64,000 nucleotides of DNA from Sphingomonas sp. Root720 (GTDB taxonomy: Bacteria; Pseudomonadota; Alphaproteobacteria; Sphingomonadales; Sphingomonadaceae), in NCBI RefSeq assembly GCF_001428605.1, contig NZ_LMID01000010.1:661195-725194 (forward strand). The letters run 5' to 3'. Position 1 is the first letter of the stretch. Each line of letters starts with the position of its first letter. This document shows positions 23,905 to 32,601 of the stretch, piece after piece. Below the pieces are notes generated by a model, which did no database searches, was not told the origin of the DNA, and saw only the letters and a list, made by a program, of their open reading frames with translations. A program made the position numbers and the translations under genes.

Positions 23905-26187
23905 ATGACACGCAAAGCAGTGTGGAGCATTTTGGCCGGCGCTTCGCTGACCGCGTTGGCGAGCGGCGCATTGGCGCAGGCCGTGCCCGATCAGGGGGCG
24001 GACAACCAGCGCCAGGGCCTTGAGGAAATCGTCGTGACGGCCCGCCGTCAGGCGGAGAATCTGCAGACGACCCCGGTGTCGGTGTCGGCGGTGTCCGAGA
24101 AGATGCTCGAACGCGCCAACGTCACCCAGATCGACCGGATCACCACGATGGTGCCGAACGTCTCGATCCAGCAGCAGTCGGGCTTCCTGGGCGGCAACAC
24201 CGCCTTCATCCGCGGCATCGGCACCCAGGAGCCGCTGCTGACGGTGGACTCGCCGGTCGGCATCTATATCGACGGCATCTATGTCGGCCGCAGCAACGCG
24301 GCCAACTTCGCGCTGGTCGACCTGCAGCGGGTCGAGGTGCTGCGCGGGCCGCAGGGTACGCTGTTCGGCCGCAACACGACCGGCGGCGCGATCAGCATGA
24401 CCACAAAGGATCCGTCGAGGGAGATGGGCGGCGCCGTGAAGCTCGGCGTCGGCAACTACAGCGACCGCCAGGCGGCGGTCCGCTTCGACACCGGCGAACT
24501 GGGCGGAAGCGGAATCGCCGCGACGCTGTCCTACCAGCACCTCCAGCATAACGGCTATACCAACAATCCGTTCGCGCCGAGCAAGGCTTCGTCGCCGGGC
24601 GCTCTCAACAGCGACGCGGTATGGGCGAAGGTGAAGGGCGAATGGGGCGACTTCAGCGCCACCTACATCTTCGACTATAACGACCTGCAGGGCCTGCCGA
24701 TGGCGCAGCAGCCACGCTTCCTGTCGGCCAATGTCCGCGCCTATTATACGAACGCCACCAATGGCGATCGCTTCCTGAACAATGTCAGCGAGAAGTATAA
24801 AGGCACGCTCGGCACCTTCGTCAACGAACGGCAGCATGTGAAGGTCTGGGGCCACGGCCTCACGCTCGAATATGGCGTGTCCGATGCGATCCGCTTCAAG
24901 TCGATCACCGGCTTCCGCTCCTATCGCGGCGATCCGCTGGGCAGCTTCTATGGACCGCCGGGCGTCTTCGGCCCGACGACCGCCGGCATCCAGGAGGTCA
25001 ACCCCTTCCTCAGCGTCGACAAGGTCGAGGAAACCGACCAGGTGTCGCAGGAATTCCAGATCCTCGGCGACACCGGCCAGTTCAAATATGTCGCTGGCCT
25101 CTATTACTTCAAGGAAGACGGCTCGACGACCAACCCGTCGCGTTCGACCTTCGTCTCCTCGCCGACGCTGGCGACCAACACCTCGTCGGTGCTGCAGTTC
25201 GATTTCAAGGCGAAATCCTACGCTGCCTTCGGCCAGGCCAGCTATCGCCCGGCAGCGCTCGACGACAAGCTCGAGCTGACAGCCGGCGTCCGCTATACCA
25301 AGGACAAGAAGGAAGTTAACCAGATCCGCTCTGTCGCCCGCAGGGGCAACAACACCTTCAACAATACCTCGTTCAACGCGATCGTCTCCTACCAGTTCAC
25401 CGACGGCGTGATGAGCTATGTCCGCTACGGCACCGGCTATCGCTCGGGCGGCTTCAATACCCGCGCCTCGGCGACGCAGAACTTCGTCTTCCTGCCGGAA
25501 AAAGCGAAGACCGTCGAAGGCGGTATCAAGACCGAGTTGTTCGATCGTCGCCTCCGCTGGAACGCTGCGGTCTTCAACACCGACTATAGCAACCTGCAGA
25601 TCACCCAGTTCGTCACCACCACCGGCGGCAACAGCGGCGGCTTTACCTCCAACGCGAAGGCCCGTTTCAGTGGCTTCGAAGCCGAGCTTCAGGCGGTTCC
25701 GGTCACGGGCCTGACCCTGTCCAGCAGCCTCGGCTATGTCGACGCGAAGTATAAGGTGTTCATCGCTCCCAATCCGGCGGCACCGGGGACCTTCTTCAAT
25801 GCCGCCGACCAGAGCGAGTTCCCCTATGTGCCTAAGTGGACCGGCAATGCGAGCGCGCAATATGAGGGCGAGGATATCGGTTTCGGCCGGCCGCTCGCCC
25901 GGCTCGCCTACTCCTACATGAGCAACCGCTTCTTCCACGCGAACCAGTTCTCGGGGAACCCGCTCTACCGGAAAATCCGCTCGGGTGCGAACCGCCGCGT
26001 GGACGGACGCGTCGGCCTGACGGAGATCCCGATGGGCGGCACGAAGGTCGACCTGTCGGCCTATGTCGACAACATCTTCAACAAGCACAACATCATCTCG
26101 GGCATCGACTTCGGTGCGCTGGGCTTCGCGATCAACAGCTACGCGCCGCCGCGGCGCTACGGCCTCGATCTCAAGGTCAGCTTCTAA
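23905..26187 (+). CDS. TonB-dependent outer-membrane receptor 1
   Basis: This 760-residue receptor has a signal peptide of about 25 residues ending ALA-QA, a TonB box LEEIVVTARR at about 39-48, a plug domain (PVGIYIDGIYVGRS, VEVLRGPQGTLFGRNTTGG) and a 22-strand type beta-barrel ending in DLKVSF with the usual terminal Phe. It imports a small molecule across the outer membrane with TonB-ExbBD energy. The group is typical of sphingomonad aromatic-uptake receptors. The start chosen follows GGGGTGGAAG; an earlier TTG is less likely. Two operators lie upstream. Confidence 0.93.
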   Translation: MTRKAVWSILAGASLTALASGALAQAVPDQGADNQRQGLEEIVVTARRQAENLQTTPVSVSAVSEKMLERANVTQIDRITTMVPNVSIQQQSGFLGGNTAFIRGIGTQEPLLTVDSPVGIYIDGIYVGRSNAANFALVDLQRVEVLRGPQGTLFGRNTTGGAISMTTKDPSREMGGAVKLGVGNYSDRQAAVRFDTGELGGSGIAATLSYQHLQHNGYTNNPFAPSKASSPGALNSDAVWAKVKGEWGDFSATYIFDYNDLQGLPMAQQPRFLSANVRAYYTNATNGDRFLNNVSEKYKGTLGTFVNERQHVKVWGHGLTLEYGVSDAIRFKSITGFRSYRGDPLGSFYGPPGVFGPTTAGIQEVNPFLSVDKVEETDQVSQEFQILGDTGQFKYVAGLYYFKEDGSTTNPSRSTFVSSPTLATNTSSVLQFDFKAKSYAAFGQASYRPAALDDKLELTAGVRYTKDKKEVNQIRSVARRGNNTFNNTSFNAIVSYQFTDGVMSYVRYGTGYRSGGFNTRASATQNFVFLPEKAKTVEGGIKTELFDRRLRWNAAVFNTDYSNLQITQFVTTTGGNSGGFTSNAKARFSGFEAELQAVPVTGLTLSSSLGYVDAKYKVFIAPNPAAPGTFFNAADQSEFPYVPKWTGNASAQYEGEDIGFGRPLARLAYSYMSNRFFHANQFSGNPLYRKIRSGANRRVDGRVGLTEIPMGGTKVDLSAYVDNIFNKHNIISGIDFGALGFAINSYAPPRRYGLDLKVSF

Positions 26188-26244
26188 GAGAACGGGGGAC
26201 CGGGAGCCGTCCAGGCCAACAGCTGGGCGGTTTCCGGTTTGGGG

Positions 26245-26270
26245 AGGGCGTCGTCGATCGGCGCCCTTTT
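26245..26270 (+). terminator. Intercistronic terminator-like hairpin after TonB receptor 1
   Basis: AGGGCG and CGCCCT form a six-base-pair stem with an eleven-base loop, followed by TTTT. It lies 58 bp after the receptor stop and 26 bp before the next gene, so it may reduce read-through and set the receptor-to-enzyme ratio. Confidence 0.45.
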
Positions 26271-26295
26271 CAAATTCCTGGACGGGAGAAGGGCA

Positions 26296-27390
26296 ATGGC
26301 AATTCGGGTCGGCCAGTGGGCCACGGGCAATGTCGGCAAGAACGCGCTGCGATCGATCATCAGCCATCCAGCGCTGGAGCTGGTCGGGCTGGTCGTCAGC
26401 GATCCCGCCAAGGTCGGCAAGGATGCCGCGGAGATCTGCGGTCTCGACACGCCGACCGGCATCATCGCCACCGATGACGGCGCCGCGCTGATCGCGCTGA
26501 AGCCCGACTGCGTGTCCTTCTGCTCGGCCGGAACGTCGGGGCGCGAGGGAGTGACCACGGGCGACCGCCAGTCCGGCGCGGCAGACCAGATGTGCACGCT
26601 GCTGCGCGCCGGCATCAACATCGTGTCGACCGCCATCATCCCCCTGGTCCACCCCGGCAGCGCCGATCGGGACATCGTCCGCCGCCTGGAGGATGCCTGC
26701 CGCGAAGGGGGTACGACCTGCTTCACCTCGGGCCTCGATCCCGGCTTCATGCACGACATCCTGCCACTCACCCTGTCGGGCGTGACCCGCCGGATAGACA
26801 GCATTCGGGTCAGCGAAGTGATGAGCTACGGCATCTGGGACAAGCCCGATGCGATCACCGGGAAGTTCGGCTTCGGAAAGTCGATCGACCTGGTACCGCC
26901 GATCGCGCAGCCCGGCGTGCTCGACATCATGTGGGGATCGGTGGTGCGGCTCATCGCGGAGCAGCTCGGCATCAAACTCGATCGGACCGAGGAGTTTCAC
27001 GAACTCCACCCCGCCCCCGAGACCTTCACCATTCCCGCGGGCACGATCGAGAAGGGGACATCGGCCGGCATCCGCTTCGAGGTGCGCGGCATGGTCGGCG
27101 ACAGGGCGGTGGTGGTGGTGGAGCACGTTACCCGGCTGCGGGTCGAGGATGCCCCGCACTGGCCGAAAGGCCCGATCGGCATGGGCGGCGGCTATCGGGT
27201 CCAGATCAAGGGCGACCCCGACTGGACGATGGAGATCGGCAATCCCGGCTATGCGGACCCGACCATCCCCGGCACGCTTGCGACCGCGCTGCGCATCGTC
27301 AACGCCATCCCCGTCGTCTGCGCGGCGCGCCCCGGGGTGGTGACCCCGTTCGATCTGCCCCACATCACCGGCAAGGGCCTGGTACGGTAA
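26296..27390 (+). CDS. Dihydrodipicolinate reductase-like NAD(P)-dependent dehydrogenase
   Basis: This 364-residue Rossmann protein begins IRVGQWATGNVGKNALRS, the nucleotide-binding loop of DapB-like and 2,4-diaminopentanoate dehydrogenase-like enzymes. The middle has STAIIPLVHPGS and SGLDPGFMHDILPL, also typical of that group. Such proteins are found in many actinobacterial and sphingomonad catabolic clusters with unknown substrates. GGGAGAAGGGC precedes the ATG at 26296. It is followed after eight bases by an amidohydrolase. Confidence 0.78.
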   Translation: MAIRVGQWATGNVGKNALRSIISHPALELVGLVVSDPAKVGKDAAEICGLDTPTGIIATDDGAALIALKPDCVSFCSAGTSGREGVTTGDRQSGAADQMCTLLRAGINIVSTAIIPLVHPGSADRDIVRRLEDACREGGTTCFTSGLDPGFMHDILPLTLSGVTRRIDSIRVSEVMSYGIWDKPDAITGKFGFGKSIDLVPPIAQPGVLDIMWGSVVRLIAEQLGIKLDRTEEFHELHPAPETFTIPAGTIEKGTSAGIRFEVRGMVGDRAVVVVEHVTRLRVEDAPHWPKGPIGMGGGYRVQIKGDPDWTMEIGNPGYADPTIPGTLATALRIVNAIPVVCAARPGVVTPFDLPHITGKGLVR

Positions 27391-27398
27391 GCGGGGAG

Positions 27399-28451
27399 AT
27401 GCGCCCGATCACCGGCGACGACGACGTCGCGATTGAGCCCGGTCTGGCGATCGTCGATCCGCACCACCATCTGTGGGACGGCATCGCCGCACTGGGCCCC
27501 AAGGGCGGCCGCTTCTATCACGCACCCGACCTGCTGGCCGATCTCGGCGCGGGCCACCGGATCGTCCAGACCGTCGCGATCGAATGCCATGCCCATTACC
27601 GCGAGGACGGACCCGCGAGCTTGCGCCCCGTCGGCGAAACCGCGTTCTTCCTGGCTTCGGCCGAGGGCGCTTCGCCCGGCCTGTGCGCGGGAATCGTCGG
27701 CCATGCCGACCTGCGGCTCGGCGACGCGGTGACGCCCGTGCTCGAAGCCCACGCCGCTGCCGGCAACGGCCGCTTCCGCGGCATCCGCCATTCGGCAAAC
27801 TGGGACGGCGATCCGGTGTTCGAGGCCTGGCCGCGCCGTCCGTCGCCCGGCCTGCTCGCCGACACGGGCTTTCGGGCAGGCTTCGCCCGGCTCGCGCCGC
27901 TGGGCCTCTCGTTCGACGCGTGGATCTTCCATCCGCAGATTGGCGAGCTCGCCAATCTTGCCGCCGCCTTCCCCGACACGGCGATCATCCTGGACCATGT
28001 CGGCGGGCTGCTCGGCATCGGCGGCCATGGCACCCGCCCGGCCGAGACCTTCGCCGCCTGGCGCGACGGCATGGGCAAGCTGGCGGCGCGGCCCAACGCG
28101 CTGGTCAAGATCGGCGGCCTGGGCATGCCCTTCGGCGGCTCGCCGCTCCACATGCGCGAGCCGCCCGCGAGCGTCGCCGAGCTCGTCGAGGCCTGGCGCC
28201 CGGTGGTCGAGACCTGTGTCGAGCTGTTCGGCGCCGAACGCTGCATGTTCGAGAGCAATTTTCCGGTGGACTCGGCGACGTGCAGCTATGTCCGCCTGTG
28301 GAACGCCTTCAAGCGGATCAGCGCCCGCTGGTCGACGGACGAACGGACGGCGCTGTTCTCGGGAACCGCGCGGCGGGCTTACCGGCTGCCCGACGCCGAC
28401 ACGGCGATCAGTCCCCCAGCAGCCGCTCGCGCAGCGCGGGATCCGTCATGA
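27399..28451 (+). CDS. Amidohydrolase 2 family (ACMSD/gamma-resorcylate-decarboxylase/lactonase-like)
   Basis: This 350-residue TIM-barrel metal hydrolase has the N-terminal DPHHHLWDG motif, AIECHAHY, GIRHSANWD, ILDHVGG and the C-terminal FESNFPVD that carries the Asp ligand. Members hydrolyse lactones or decarboxylate aromatic acids. It follows the DapB-like gene by eight bases, with GGGGAG directly before the ATG. Its last 44 bases overlap the convergent SDR. It may hydrolyse a lactone formed upstream, but this is inference. Confidence 0.82.
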   Translation: MRPITGDDDVAIEPGLAIVDPHHHLWDGIAALGPKGGRFYHAPDLLADLGAGHRIVQTVAIECHAHYREDGPASLRPVGETAFFLASAEGASPGLCAGIVGHADLRLGDAVTPVLEAHAAAGNGRFRGIRHSANWDGDPVFEAWPRRPSPGLLADTGFRAGFARLAPLGLSFDAWIFHPQIGELANLAAAFPDTAIILDHVGGLLGIGGHGTRPAETFAAWRDGMGKLAARPNALVKIGGLGMPFGGSPLHMREPPASVAELVEAWRPVVETCVELFGAERCMFESNFPVDSATCSYVRLWNAFKRISARWSTDERTALFSGTARRAYRLPDADTAISPPAAARAARDPS

Positions 28452-29265
28452 ACACCGGCAGGCCGTCCGCATCGTTATAGGGCGGCCGCGCCAGCATGCC
28501 GCCATCGACCGCGATCGTCTGTCCCGACACATAGGCGGCGAGATCGGACAGCAGGAACAGCACCACTCCGGCGATGTCCCCGGGCAGGCCGCGCCGGCCG
28601 AGCGGCACCACCGCCTTCGCCGCGCGATCCTTCTCGTCGGTGCCGCCGTCGAAGCGTTCCCGCCCGATCTTGGCGGTAGCGATGCTGCCCGGAGCGATCG
28701 CATTGACCCGGATCCCCGCCCCGCCCCATTCGACCGCCATCGTCCGCGTGAGGTTGATGAGCGCCGCCTTGGCGGCGCCATAGCCCGCGCCATAGGGCAT
28801 GCCGACGATACCGGCGGCCGAGGCGATATTGACGATGCTGCCGCCCTGGCGGTGCGCGACCATCGCGCGCGCGACGGCGCGCGAGGCGGCCAGGGTCGGC
28901 ACGGTGTTGAACCGCATCAGCCGGTCGAACGCCGTCATCGCGTCCTCGCCGAGCAGCGGCGCGATCAGGTCCTGGCTGGTGATGCCGCCGACGACGTTGA
29001 CCAGCCCGCGCAGCGGGCCCGCCTCGGCCGCCGCACTCTCCAGCGCCGCCCTCAGCGCCTGTTCGTCGGCGAGATCGGCCTGGACGATCCGGTGGTGCGC
29101 GCCATGCGCCCCGAGCGCCTCGGCCGCGCTCGCGCAGCCGATATCGGTCTTGTCTATCGCCAGCACCGTCGCGCCGGCCTGGGCCAGCAGGACGCCGGCC
29201 GCCGTACCGATCCCGCCCCCGCCCGCGCCGGCGACGACGTGGAGTTGTCCCTTCAGGTCGATCAT
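28408..29265 (-). CDS. Short-chain dehydrogenase/reductase (SDR)
   Basis: This SDR of about 285 residues has a GAGGGGIG nucleotide loop (13-20), Ser149, Tyr162 and Lys166 (YGAAK), and Asp38 favouring NAD. The NNAG motif is replaced by NVVGG. It is the last gene of the ten-gene leftward operon and lies seven bases after the MFS stop. An earlier in-frame ATG at 29283 would overlap the MFS gene. The substrate is unknown. Confidence 0.85.
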   Translation of the reverse strand: MIDLKGQLHVVAGAGGGGIGTAAGVLLAQAGATVLAIDKTDIGCASAAEALGAHGAHHRIVQADLADEQALRAALESAAAEAGPLRGLVNVVGGITSQDLIAPLLGEDAMTAFDRLMRFNTVPTLAASRAVARAMVAHRQGGSIVNIASAAGIVGMPYGAGYGAAKAALINLTRTMAVEWGGAGIRVNAIAPGSIATAKIGRERFDGGTDEKDRAAKAVVPLGRRGLPGDIAGVVLFLLSDLAAYVSGQTIAVDGGMLARPPYNDADGLPVFMTDPALRERLLGD

Positions 29266-29272
29266 GGCGCGC

Positions 29273-30532
29273 CTATGCCGCAACGGCGGGTTCGCGATCG
29301 CCCCGGGGCGGCTTCCTGTCGGCGCGGAAGGCGAACAGCGCCCCCAGCACGATCAGCGAGCCGAACAGGATGAAAGCGGTGTGGATGCCCATCATTATCC
29401 GCAGCGGGTGCATGATGAACGGGTTGGCGAACTCGCCCAGATAATGCGCCGGCGCAATGAAGCCGACGGCGCGGCCCCGCTGCTCCGGGGTGACCCGCTC
29501 GAGGATCTGCTGCGAGAGATAGGGCGTGGCGATCCCGGCGCCGGCGCCCATCATCGCACAGGACAGGGCCATCGCCCAGATGGTGGGGATGCCGCCCATC
29601 AGGACGATGCCGCCGCCGAGCAGTAGCAGCGCCAGTACGAAGGTCATCGGCCCCGATATCCACGTCCGCAGCCGCCCGTAGTTCCACGAGCTTATCGTGA
29701 ACAGGATCGTCGAGATGGAGATCAGGGTCGACTGGAGCGTCGGCCGGGTAATGCCGTTGGCGGTCATCATGAAGGAGCCCTGCACCACCGACATGAAGGC
29801 GGCGGCGTAGATCGGAATCATGATAAGCAGGATCGGCCAGATACGGCCGAACGCCCCGGCCCCCGCCGCACGGGCATGGAGCGAGACGGGCTGGTCGGGC
29901 CAGCGCCCGAGCAGCGCGATCGGCACGAACAGCAATAGGGTCGCATAGAGGCCGTAGGACCAGCGCCATTCGATATGTTCGGCGATATATCCCGAGATCA
30001 TGATCGATCCCATCGAGACGACCGCCGCGACCGACGCCTGATAGCCGAGGATGCGAGCGAGGATCCGCCCCTGGAACAGCAGGCCCGCGAGGGTGAGCAG
30101 CGCGGTATAGCCGCCCGCCGCGCCGAAGCCGACCAGCAGGCGGGTGAACAGGAACAGTTCGATGCCATGCGCGAAGGCACCCGCCATTCCCGCTACGCCC
30201 ATCAGCAGCGCGCTGCCGACGATCACCATGCGGATGCCGATCCGCTCGATCAGCCAGCCGGCGATCGGCCCGCCGATGATCACCCCGATGCAGGGGATGG
30301 TCACCATCATCTGCGCGGCGAACGCCCCCGATTCGCCACCGCCGAAATGCCTGGCCACGGCGGGGATGATCGGCACGACGGGCGTTCCCATCATCGCGGT
30401 GAAGACCGGCGGCACGAGCACGAGCAGCAGGGCGAGGAACGCCCTCGCCCGGCCCATCGCCGTGGGGGCTTCGGCGAGGAAGCCGCGCAACCGCCGTCCT
30501 TCCGGCTGGTGTGCGTCCACTACGATCGCCAT
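29273..30532 (-). CDS. MFS transporter 1
   Basis: This 419-residue inner-membrane protein has about twelve predicted hydrophobic segments, with the MFS loop 2-3 signature IGGPIAGWLIERIGIRM and the central cytoplasmic loop around residue 205. Similar carriers import or export aromatic and other organic acids by proton coupling. AGGAGAGAAGA precedes the ATG. It sits between the dienelactone hydrolase and SDR genes of the leftward operon. A second, related MFS gene is at 42915-44171. Confidence 0.87.
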   Translation of the reverse strand: MAIVVDAHQPEGRRLRGFLAEAPTAMGRARAFLALLLVLVPPVFTAMMGTPVVPIIPAVARHFGGGESGAFAAQMMVTIPCIGVIIGGPIAGWLIERIGIRMVIVGSALLMGVAGMAGAFAHGIELFLFTRLLVGFGAAGGYTALLTLAGLLFQGRILARILGYQASVAAVVSMGSIMISGYIAEHIEWRWSYGLYATLLLFVPIALLGRWPDQPVSLHARAAGAGAFGRIWPILLIMIPIYAAAFMSVVQGSFMMTANGITRPTLQSTLISISTILFTISSWNYGRLRTWISGPMTFVLALLLLGGGIVLMGGIPTIWAMALSCAMMGAGAGIATPYLSQQILERVTPEQRGRAVGFIAPAHYLGEFANPFIMHPLRIMMGIHTAFILFGSLIVLGALFAFRADRKPPRGDREPAVAA

Positions 30533-30554
30533 TCTTCTCTCCTCGGTCCGCGCT

Positions 30555-31250
30555 CTAGTCGCGCAGATGGTGCTGTAGAAAACCCTCGGTCCGCGCCTGC
30601 GCGGCGGCGGCGGCGGCGGCATGGAAATGGACGCCCTCCGATCGCGCGAAGGCGTGGTGCGCATCGGCATAGACATGCACGGTCAGCGCCGGGGTCGTGC
30701 GGGCGCGCTCGACCAGCGCCGCCTGCGCCTCGGCCGGGACGAAGCGGTCGAGCTCGGCGACATGCAGCATGGTCGGCGCGAAATCGGCGTCGATCGCATC
30801 GAGCACATGTTCGATGCCGATCCCATAATAAGCGATCGCCGCATCGGCGCCGCCATGCGCCGCCGACAGGAAGGCCAGCTTGCCGCCCAGGCAATAGCCG
30901 ATCACCCCGACCTTGCCCGAACAGCCCGGCTGGGCGCGCAGCCACTCGACCGCGGAGCCGATGTCGCGCACCGCCTTGTCCTCGTCGAAGCCTTGGTGCA
31001 GCGACATCGCCTTGTCCCAGCCGGCCGGGGTGTCGGGATCGAACACGGCGTTGCGTTCCTGCCGCCACAGCATGTCGGGGGCGATCGCCAGATAGCCCTG
31101 TCGCGCCAACCGGTCGCAGATGCCCCTTATGTCCTCGTTGACGCCGCGGATCTCCTGGATGACGACGATGCCCGGCGCAGGTCCCTCGGTCACCGGGCTG
31201 GCGACATAGGCATCGAAACGGTCCCCGTCGAAGCTGTCGATCTGCGCCAT
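30555..31250 (-). CDS. Dienelactone hydrolase family protein
   Basis: This 231-residue alpha/beta hydrolase has the dienelactone hydrolase triad: Cys120 in GYCLGGK, Asp168 in AELDRF and His199 in AHHAF, with Glu in IQEIRGVNE near residue 33. The family opens dienelactones to maleylacetate and hydrolyses other lactones or esters in the cytoplasm. GGAG lies nine bases before the ATG. It is the eighth gene of the leftward operon. Confidence 0.88.
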   Translation of the reverse strand: MAQIDSFDGDRFDAYVASPVTEGPAPGIVVIQEIRGVNEDIRGICDRLARQGYLAIAPDMLWRQERNAVFDPDTPAGWDKAMSLHQGFDEDKAVRDIGSAVEWLRAQPGCSGKVGVIGYCLGGKLAFLSAAHGGADAAIAYYGIGIEHVLDAIDADFAPTMLHVAELDRFVPAEAQAALVERARTTPALTVHVYADAHHAFARSEGVHFHAAAAAAAQARTEGFLQHHLRD

Positions 31251-31267
31251 TGCCCCGTCTCCTTCCT

Positions 31268-31846
31268 TCAGACCGATGCCTGCTCGCCGTCGATCAATAT
31301 GCTGTTGCCGGTGGCGCCGAAGCCCGCCCCGGCGGTCGCGGCGGCGATGCCGGCGATCTCGCCCGCCACATCGGCGTCGGCGGTAGCCAGCTGCGCGGTG
31401 GACAGGATGGCGCAATTGACGCAGACGCCACGGGCGCGCCATGCCTTGGCGACGGCCTTGGCCATCGTCCGGATGCCCTCCGCCGCCATCGTCTGCGCCG
31501 CCGTCCCCGCCAAACCGACCATGCCGATATTGGGCAGGACGATCAGCACCGCGCCGCCCGGCTCGCGCAGCCGCCCGGACGCCGTCGCCAGCAGTAGCCG
31601 GACGTCGTCCATCGGCCGTTCGGCCAGGTCGATCCACGCATCTTCGGCAAGGCCGGCGAAATCCGTGGTGCGAACATCGGTGATCGGCAAGGCGACGATC
31701 AGGTCGGTCGCCCCCGCCGCGCCCGACCCGGACAGGTCGTAGCCGGCCCGATCGACCGCGAAGCCCGCCGCCTCGATCGCCGCCGCGACCGAATGCACCA
31801 GGTCGCCCTCGCCCGCCACGATCGCCCGCCGCTTGTCCCCGCTCAT
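31268..31846 (-). CDS. Degenerate SDR-fold protein without catalytic residues
   Basis: This 192-residue protein aligns with the second half of an SDR: GGAVLIVLPNIGMVG, GIRTMAKAVAKAWRARGVCVN and the C-terminal TGNSILIDGE. The position of the catalytic Tyr and Lys holds Thr119 and Glu123, and the NNAG and TGxxxGxG motifs are missing. The reading frame is open and the codon use looks normal, so it does not appear to be a decaying pseudogene. It overlaps the stop of an intact SDR by four bases (ATGA). A non-catalytic partner of that SDR is the best hypothesis. Confidence 0.65.
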   Translation of the reverse strand: MSGDKRRAIVAGEGDLVHSVAAAIEAAGFAVDRAGYDLSGSGAAGATDLIVALPITDVRTTDFAGLAEDAWIDLAERPMDDVRLLLATASGRLREPGGAVLIVLPNIGMVGLAGTAAQTMAAEGIRTMAKAVAKAWRARGVCVNCAILSTAQLATADADVAGEIAGIAAATAGAGFGATGNSILIDGEQASV

Positions 31847-32601
31847 AGCATATAGGCTCCGCCCGTGAGGATCAGCGTCTGGCCGCTGACGAACCGGCTC
31901 TGCGCGCCGAGCAGGAAGGCGACCCCCGATCCGATGTCGCTTTCGCAATCGCCGATGCGGCCGAGCGCCGCCCGGTTGGAGATCACCGGCACCATATGCG
32001 GGTGCAGCGCGAAGAATTTGTCCATCGCCGGGGTCAGCGCGACCGGGGCGATACCGTTGACCCTGATACCCATCGGCCCCCATTCGCGGGCCAGGCTCTT
32101 GACGAAGCCGCGCTGCGCGCCCTTCATCGCCGAATAAGGGGCGAGCGAGGGATTGCCCTCGATCCCCGCGTTCGAGGTCAGCACGACCAGGCTGCCGCGG
32201 CTGTCGCGCAGCGCCGGGAAGGCCGCCTGGGCGCAGTAGAGCGTGCCCCGGAAGCTGACCCGCATCTGATCGTCCCAATTGTCCTGCGGCACGTCCTCGA
32301 TCGCGACCGGCACGCTCGAAAAGCCGCTGACCGCGTTGTGGACCAGCCCGTCGAGCCCGCCGAAGGCGGCGATCGTCCCGGCGATCGCGGACTCCACGCT
32401 GGCCCGGTCGCCGACGTCGCAGGTCAGCGCCAAGGCCCGCCCGCCGCGCGCGCCGATCTCGTCGGCGACCGCCTGGGCGGTTTCGATCCGCCGCGCGGTG
32501 ACCGCGACGGCGGCGCCCTCGGCCGCAGCGGCAAGGGCGATGCCACGGCCGACGCCCTGCGCCGCGCCGGTGACGAGGACGGAAAGTCCGTTCAGAGACA
32601 T
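31843..32601 (-). CDS. Short-chain dehydrogenase/reductase (SDR)
   Basis: This 252-residue classical SDR has TGAAQGVGRG (11-20), Ser143, Tyr156 and Lys160 (YSAMK); NNAG is changed to HNAV, and Arg37-Arg38 after the second strand favours NADP. The start overlaps the HyuA stop by ten bases and its own stop overlaps the degenerate SDR start by four. It may work as a heteromer with that protein. Confidence 0.85.
   Translation of the reverse strand: MSLNGLSVLVTGAAQGVGRGIALAAAAEGAAVAVTARRIETAQAVADEIGARGGRALALTCDVGDRASVESAIAGTIAAFGGLDGLVHNAVSGFSSVPVAIEDVPQDNWDDQMRVSFRGTLYCAQAAFPALRDSRGSLVVLTSNAGIEGNPSLAPYSAMKGAQRGFVKSLAREWGPMGIRVNGIAPVALTPAMDKFFALHPHMVPVISNRAALGRIGDCESDIGSGVAFLLGAQSRFVSGQTLILTGGAYML

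Noticed and set aside
23821-27363. 1180-codon open frame on the minus strand, opposite TonB receptor 1 and the DapB-like gene
   Set aside because: It has no family motifs, is rich in Arg, Asp, His and Ala as expected for antisense frames in GC-rich DNA, and covers two well-supported genes.
30601-30620. GGC triplet run inside the dienelactone hydrolase gene, looking like a simple repeat
   Set aside because: It encodes an Ala run near the C-terminus and is explained by codon composition.
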